Below are positions 60,841 to 64,000 of a DNA stretch of 64,000 nt, in pieces. This stretch comes from Streptomyces sp. ISL-12 (GTDB taxonomy: Bacteria; Actinomycetota; Actinomycetes; Streptomycetales; Streptomycetaceae): positions 1 through 64,000 of the forward strand of contig NZ_JAGGOO010000084.1 of the NCBI RefSeq assembly GCF_018614415.1, in the 5' to 3' direction. The notes below the pieces were generated by a model that worked only from the letters and a program-made list of their open reading frames with translations, searched no databases and was not told where the DNA came from. A program made the translations under genes and the position numbers. Each line of letters opens with the position of its first letter. Within the stretch, counting starts at the first letter, position 1.

Positions 60841-62184
60841 ATGCCCATGACACAGGCCTCCGCGCGCTCCCGACCCACCCGGGCCCGGCACGACCGCGAG
60901 ATCATCGCTCTGGCCGTCCCCGCCTTCGGCGCGCTCGTCGCCGAGCCGCTCTTCGTCATGGCCGACAGTGCGATCGTCGGCCATCTCGGCACCGCGCAAC
61001 TCGCCGGTCTCGGCGTCGCCTCGGCCCTCCTGACCACCGCCGTCAGCATCTTCGTCTTCCTCGCCTACGCCACCACGGCGGCCGTCTCCCGGCGCGTCGG
61101 CGCGGACGATCTCCAGGCCGCCATCCGGCAGGGCATGGACGGCATCTGGCTGGCCCTGCTGCTCGGCGCCGCCGTCATCGCCGTGGTCCTGCCCACGGCT
61201 CCGTCGCTCGTCGAGCTCTTCGGCGCCTCCGACACCGCGGCCCCCTACGCCACCACCTATCTGCGCATCTCCTCGCTCGGCATCCCCGCCATGCTCGTCG
61301 TCCTCGCGGCGACCGGTGTCCTGCGCGGCCTGCAGGACACCCGGACTCCCCTGTACGTGGCCGTCGGGGGCTTCGTCGCGAACGCCGCCCTCAACGCCGT
61401 ACTGGTCTACGGTGCCGGCCTCGGCATCGCGGGCTCGGCCTGGGGCACGGTCATCGCCCAGTGCGCGATGGCCGCCGTGTATCTCGTGGTCGTCGTCCGC
61501 GGCGCGCGTCGGCGCGGCGCCGCGCTGCGCCCGGACCTCGCCGGGATCAGGGCCTCCGCCCAGGCCGGCGTACCCCTGCTGGTCCGTACGCTCTCGCTGC
61601 GGGCGATCCTGATGATCACGACGGCTGTGGCGGCCCGCCTCGGTGACGCCGACATCGCGGCTCACCAGATCATCCTGTCCCTGTGGAGCCTGCTCGCCTT
61701 CGCTCTCGATGCCATCGCCATCGCCGGACAGGCCATCATCGGGCGCTATCTGGGAGCCGGTGACGGACAAGGGGCCCGGGACGTCTGCCGGCGGATGGTC
61801 CAGTGGGGCGTCGCGGTAGGAATCGTGCTCGGCGTGCTGGTGGTGGCCACCCGGCCGGCCTTCCTGCCCCTGTTCACCGGTGACTCCGCGGTCAAGGACG
61901 CGGCCCTGCCCGCTCTGGTGGTCGTAGCGCTGTCCCAGCCGGTCTGCGGCGTCGTCTTCGTCCTGGACGGCGTCCTGATGGGCGCGGGCGACGGCCCGTA
62001 CCTGGCCTGGGCGATGCTGATCACCCTGGCGGTCTTCACCCCAGTGGCGTTGCTCGTCCCCGTCTTCGGCGGCGGGCTCACCGCCCTGTGGGCGGCCATG
62101 ACACTGATGATGACTGTCCGTCTGGCCACGCTGTGGCTGCGGACACGCTCCGGCCGCTGGGTCGTGACGGGTGCCACGCGCTGA
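60841..62184 (+). CDS. MATE-family efflux transporter
   Basis: This 447-residue twelve-segment multidrug and toxin extrusion protein has two six-segment halves. The first carries PAFGALVAEPLFVMADSAIV and the second AHQIILSLWSLLAFALDAIA. DinF-type MATE proteins export cations or damaged nucleobases. ATG 60841 is used, with TTG 60838 and ATG 60847 as in-frame alternatives, the Shine-Dalgarno being unclear. It is divergent from dnaB. parS and a hairpin follow the stop. Confidence 0.9.
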   Translation: MPMTQASARSRPTRARHDREIIALAVPAFGALVAEPLFVMADSAIVGHLGTAQLAGLGVASALLTTAVSIFVFLAYATTAAVSRRVGADDLQAAIRQGMDGIWLALLLGAAVIAVVLPTAPSLVELFGASDTAAPYATTYLRISSLGIPAMLVVLAATGVLRGLQDTRTPLYVAVGGFVANAALNAVLVYGAGLGIAGSAWGTVIAQCAMAAVYLVVVVRGARRRGAALRPDLAGIRASAQAGVPLLVRTLSLRAILMITTAVAARLGDADIAAHQIILSLWSLLAFALDAIAIAGQAIIGRYLGAGDGQGARDVCRRMVQWGVAVGIVLGVLVVATRPAFLPLFTGDSAVKDAALPALVVVALSQPVCGVVFVLDGVLMGAGDGPYLAWAMLITLAVFTPVALLVPVFGGGLTALWAAMTLMMTVRLATLWLRTRSGRWVVTGATR

Positions 62185-62186
62185 CC

Positions 62187-62200
62187 GTTTCACGTGAAAC
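62187..62200. other. parS site
   Basis: Exact GTTTCACGTGAAAC, starting 2 bp after the MATE stop codon and immediately before a hairpin (62205-62233). Confidence 0.88.
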
Positions 62201-62204
62201 AACG

Positions 62205-62233
62205 GGCGACAGCGTGAACCACGCGCTGTCGCC
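62205..62233 (+). terminator. MATE gene terminator hairpin
   Basis: Arms GGCGACAGCG (62205-62214) and CGCTGTCGCC (62224-62233), 10 bp with a 9-nt loop, about 20 bp past the MATE stop. Confidence 0.7.
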
Positions 62234-62269
62234 GCACACGTCAGCGCGAAGTCTTCCGTACGCGAGGAG

Positions 62270-62298
62270 GGGGCCGCGTCCCAGAAGGACGCGGCCCC
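62270..62298 (-). terminator. Ribosomal-operon terminator
   Basis: Arms 62270-62281 and 62287-62298 form a perfect 12-bp stem (GGGGCCGCGTCC and its inverse) around a 5-nt loop, with GAGG/CCTC flanks. It lies 28 bp past the rplI stop on the minus strand. Confidence 0.85.
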
Positions 62299-62326
62299 CT
62301 CACTCACCGCTGAGCGGGTACGGCAC

Positions 62327-62773
62327 TCAGGCCGCGACCACCTCGAGGTTGACCTTGGCGTCGACCTCGGGGTGCAGACGCACGGACGTCTCGTGGGCGC
62401 CCAGCGTCTTGATCGGCGAACCGACCTCGATGCGGCGCTTGTCGACCTCGGGGCCACCGGCAGCCTTGATCGCCGAGGCGATGTCGGCCTGGGTGACGGA
62501 ACCGAAGAGACGACCGGCCTCGCCGGCACGGACGGCCAGGCGGACCTTGACGCCCTCGAGCTGGGCCTTCACCTGGTTGGCCTGCTCGATGGTCTGGATC
62601 TCGTGGATCTTGCGAGCACGACGGATCTGCTCGACGTCCTTCTCGCCGCCCTTGGTCCAGCGGATGGCGAACTTCCGCGGGATCAGGTAGTTGCGAGCGT
62701 AACCGTCCTTGACGTCGACGACGTCGCCCGCGGCACCGAGGCCGGAGACCTCGTGGGTGAGGATGATCTTCAT
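62327..62773 (-). CDS. rplI: 50S ribosomal protein L9
   Basis: This 148-residue protein is complete L9: the N-terminal rRNA-binding domain (MKIILTHEVSGLGAAGDVVD), a central long helix (QIRRARKIHEIQTIEQANQV) and the C-terminal domain. It stabilises the L1 stalk region of 23S rRNA. It is last in the rpsF-ssb-rpsR-rplI cluster, 18 bp after rpsR, and ends before a strong terminator. Confidence 0.98.
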   Translation of the reverse strand: MKIILTHEVSGLGAAGDVVDVKDGYARNYLIPRKFAIRWTKGGEKDVEQIRRARKIHEIQTIEQANQVKAQLEGVKVRLAVRAGEAGRLFGSVTQADIASAIKAAGGPEVDKRRIEVGSPIKTLGAHETSVRLHPEVDAKVNLEVVAA

Positions 62774-62791
62774 GAGTCGGTCACCCTTCCC

Positions 62792-63028
62792 TTATCGCGC
62801 GGTGGAGGTGTAGGGCAGCAGCGCCATCTCACGGCTGTTCTTCACGGCCGTGGCGACGTCACGCTGGTGCTGGGTGCAGTTGCCGGTCACGCGGCGGGCA
62901 CGAATCTTGCCGCGGTCGGAAATGAACTTCCGCAGCATGTTCGTGTCCTTGTAGTCCACGTACGTGACCTTGTCCTTGCAGAAAGCGCAGACCTTCTTCT
63001 TCGGCTTGCGCACAGGCGGCTTCGCCAT
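62792..63028 (-). CDS. rpsR: 30S ribosomal protein S18
   Basis: This 78-residue S18 protein has a basic N-terminus. Its CAFCKDK motif gives a CxxC pair, the marker of the zinc-binding (C+) form. Streptomyces also encodes a zinc-free paralogue elsewhere, regulated by Zur. S18 forms a dimer with S6 at the platform. It is 72 bp after ssb and 18 bp before rplI. Confidence 0.97.
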   Translation of the reverse strand: MAKPPVRKPKKKVCAFCKDKVTYVDYKDTNMLRKFISDRGKIRARRVTGNCTQHQRDVATAVKNSREMALLPYTSTAR

Positions 63029-63100
63029 GGTGATTCTCCTGTGTGATCAAGAAGTGTGAGTACGAACCCGTCCCTGGGGGACGTCCCTGGAAGGGGCGCC

Positions 63101-63697
63101 CTAGAAGGGGGGCTCGTCCGAGTAGCCGCCGCCACCGCCGCCGGAGTTTCCACCCCAGCCGCCGCCACCGCCGCCGCCCTGCTGGCCACCGGCGGGAGCG
63201 CCGGTCGCCCACGGGTCGTCGGCCGGAGCGCCGCCGCCCTGCTGGCCGCCGCCGGGGCCGCCGCCCCAGCCGCCGCCACCCTGGGCGCCGCCGCCACCAC
63301 CGCCGTAGCCGCCCTGGCCTCCGCGGCCCTGGCCCGAGGTCTTGGTGACCTTGGCCGTGGCATTGCGCAGGCTGGCGCCGACCTCGTCGACGTCCAGCTC
63401 GTAGACCGTGCGCTTGACGCCCTCACGGTCCTCGTAGGACCGCTGCTTCAGCCGGCCCTGCACGATGACGCGCATGCCTCGCTGGAGCGACTCTGCGACG
63501 TTCTCCGCCGCCTGGCGCCAGACCGAGCAGGTCAGGAAGAGGCTCTCGCCGTCCTTCCACTCGTTGGTCTGGCGGTCGAAGGTGCGGGGAGTGGACGCGA
63601 CACGGAACTTCGCGACGGCCGCACCGGAGGGGGTGAAGCGCAGCTCGGGGTCGTCGACAAGATTGCCGACGACCGTGATGACGGTCTCGCCTGCCAT
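63101..63697 (-). CDS. ssb: Single-stranded DNA-binding protein
   Basis: This 198-residue SSB has the OB-fold N-terminal ~110 residues (MAGETVITVVGNLVDDPELR), a ~75-residue Gly/Gln-rich linker full of GGG runs, and the acidic tip PPF at the C-terminus that recruits partner proteins. It protects ssDNA at the fork; the linkage to rpsF and rpsR is typical of bacteria. The DNA of the linker is highly repetitive GCCGCC. ATG 63697 has GAGAGG-type Shine-Dalgarno ahead. Confidence 0.96.
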   Translation of the reverse strand: MAGETVITVVGNLVDDPELRFTPSGAAVAKFRVASTPRTFDRQTNEWKDGESLFLTCSVWRQAAENVAESLQRGMRVIVQGRLKQRSYEDREGVKRTVYELDVDEVGASLRNATAKVTKTSGQGRGGQGGYGGGGGGAQGGGGWGGGPGGGQQGGGAPADDPWATGAPAGGQQGGGGGGGWGGNSGGGGGGYSDEPPF

Positions 63698-63771
63698 GGG
63701 GGAACCTCTCGGCGGGTTTGCTGCTGGCTGCTTGTGCTGCTACTCGAATCCCGGACCGGCTGAGCGGAAGC

Positions 63772-64000
63772 TCAGTGGGTCTCGGGACGGAGGACCTTGG
63801 TCCGGAGGACCGACTCGTTCAGGTTCATCTGGCGGTCGAGCTCCTTGACGACCGCAGGCTCGGCCTGCAGGTCGATGACCGAGTAGATGCCCTCGGGCTT
63901 CTTCTTGATCTCGTACGAGAGACGACGACGGCCCCAGGTGTCGACCTTCTCGACCTTTCCGCCACCGTCACGGACGACGGACAGGAAGTTCTCGATCAGC
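63772..64000 (-). CDS. rpsF: 30S ribosomal protein S6 (3' part)
   Basis: The visible 76 codons end at TGA 63772-63774 and read ENFLSVVRDGGGKVEKVDTW through the typical GRRRLSYEIKKKPEGIYSVI to LRPETH. This is the C-terminal part of S6, which pairs with S18 in the 30S platform. The 5' end lies beyond the window edge. It is the first gene of the rpsF-ssb-rpsR-rplI cluster, 75 bp before ssb. Confidence 0.96.
   Translation of the reverse strand, partial: LIENFLSVVRDGGGKVEKVDTWGRRRLSYEIKKKPEGIYSVIDLQAEPAVVKELDRQMNLNESVLRTKVLRPETH

Overview
The window is high-GC actinobacterial chromosome, and its gene content points to Streptomyces: ssgA and its IclR activator ssgR, a DyP peroxidase/copper cluster, cydA-cydB with a fused cydCD, a Rex-type operator, a TTA codon in a regulator, and GTG/TTG starts. 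It lies close to oriC. Seven perfect copies of the Streptomyces parS palindrome and two one-mismatch copies lie between 17.4 and 62.2 kb. Four groups of DnaA-box-like 9-mers occur, and the right edge enters dnaB and the rpsF-ssb-rpsR-rplI ribosomal cluster.

Layout: 1-1.9 kb is the right end of an integrated element (excisionase-like gene, strong hairpin, tyrosine integrase) abutting an intact tRNA-Ser(UGA). 2-12 kb holds a membrane HtrA protease, a glycerophosphodiesterase, two RsbW-like ATP-binding proteins, a SEC-C protein, a primase-polymerase-like protein, a PP2C phosphatase whose reading frame is broken by a TAA, and an Xaa-Pro aminopeptidase. 12-18.5 kb is a copper/haem maturation cluster (membrane protein, YcnI-like, Sco, PCuAC chaperone, CopC-CopD fusion, Tat-exported DyP peroxidase). 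18.5-22.1 kb holds pheA, serS and a HAD phosphatase. These are followed by a very unusual tRNA-Ser(GGA)-like gene whose long arm lies between the D and anticodon arms. 22.5-26 kb is a four-gene operon encoding two ABC exporters. 26.3-30.2 kb holds kptA, an F420-type oxidoreductase, a 32-bp tandem repeat, a second HAD protein and an M23 peptidase. 30.4-36.8 kb is the cytochrome bd operon with a Rex site. 37-45.2 kb holds an aminotransferase, a LacI regulator, a metallophosphatase, a membrane protein, a protein of unknown function and thiC under a TPP riboswitch. 45.2-49.5 kb holds a YibE/F-type membrane protein with a His/Gly-rich head, ssgA/ssgR, a small membrane protein and a cupin. 49.5-58.8 kb holds a holin-like membrane protein, ptpA overlapping a cystathionine gamma-lyase-like gene, a LysR regulator, a Nudix protein, two acetyltransferases, a haem-binding-type protein, a divergent MFS/MarR pair and a beta-lactamase-fold hydrolase. 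58.9-64 kb holds dnaB, a MATE transporter, rplI, rpsR, ssb and the 3' part of rpsF.

Cooperating groups: sco-ecuC-cmt-dtpA supply and use extracytoplasmic copper and haem. cydCD assembles the bd oxidase encoded by cydAB under redox (Rex) control. ssgR drives ssgA in sporulation-linked division. The parS sites and DnaA boxes are chromosome-maintenance signals laid over ordinary genes, one of them on the likely cydCD start codon. Most of the window is ordinary Streptomyces core genome. The items most worth checking are the tRNA-Ser-like RNA beside serS, the interrupted PP2C gene, and the overlap of parS with start codons, a riboswitch and a terminator-like palindrome.
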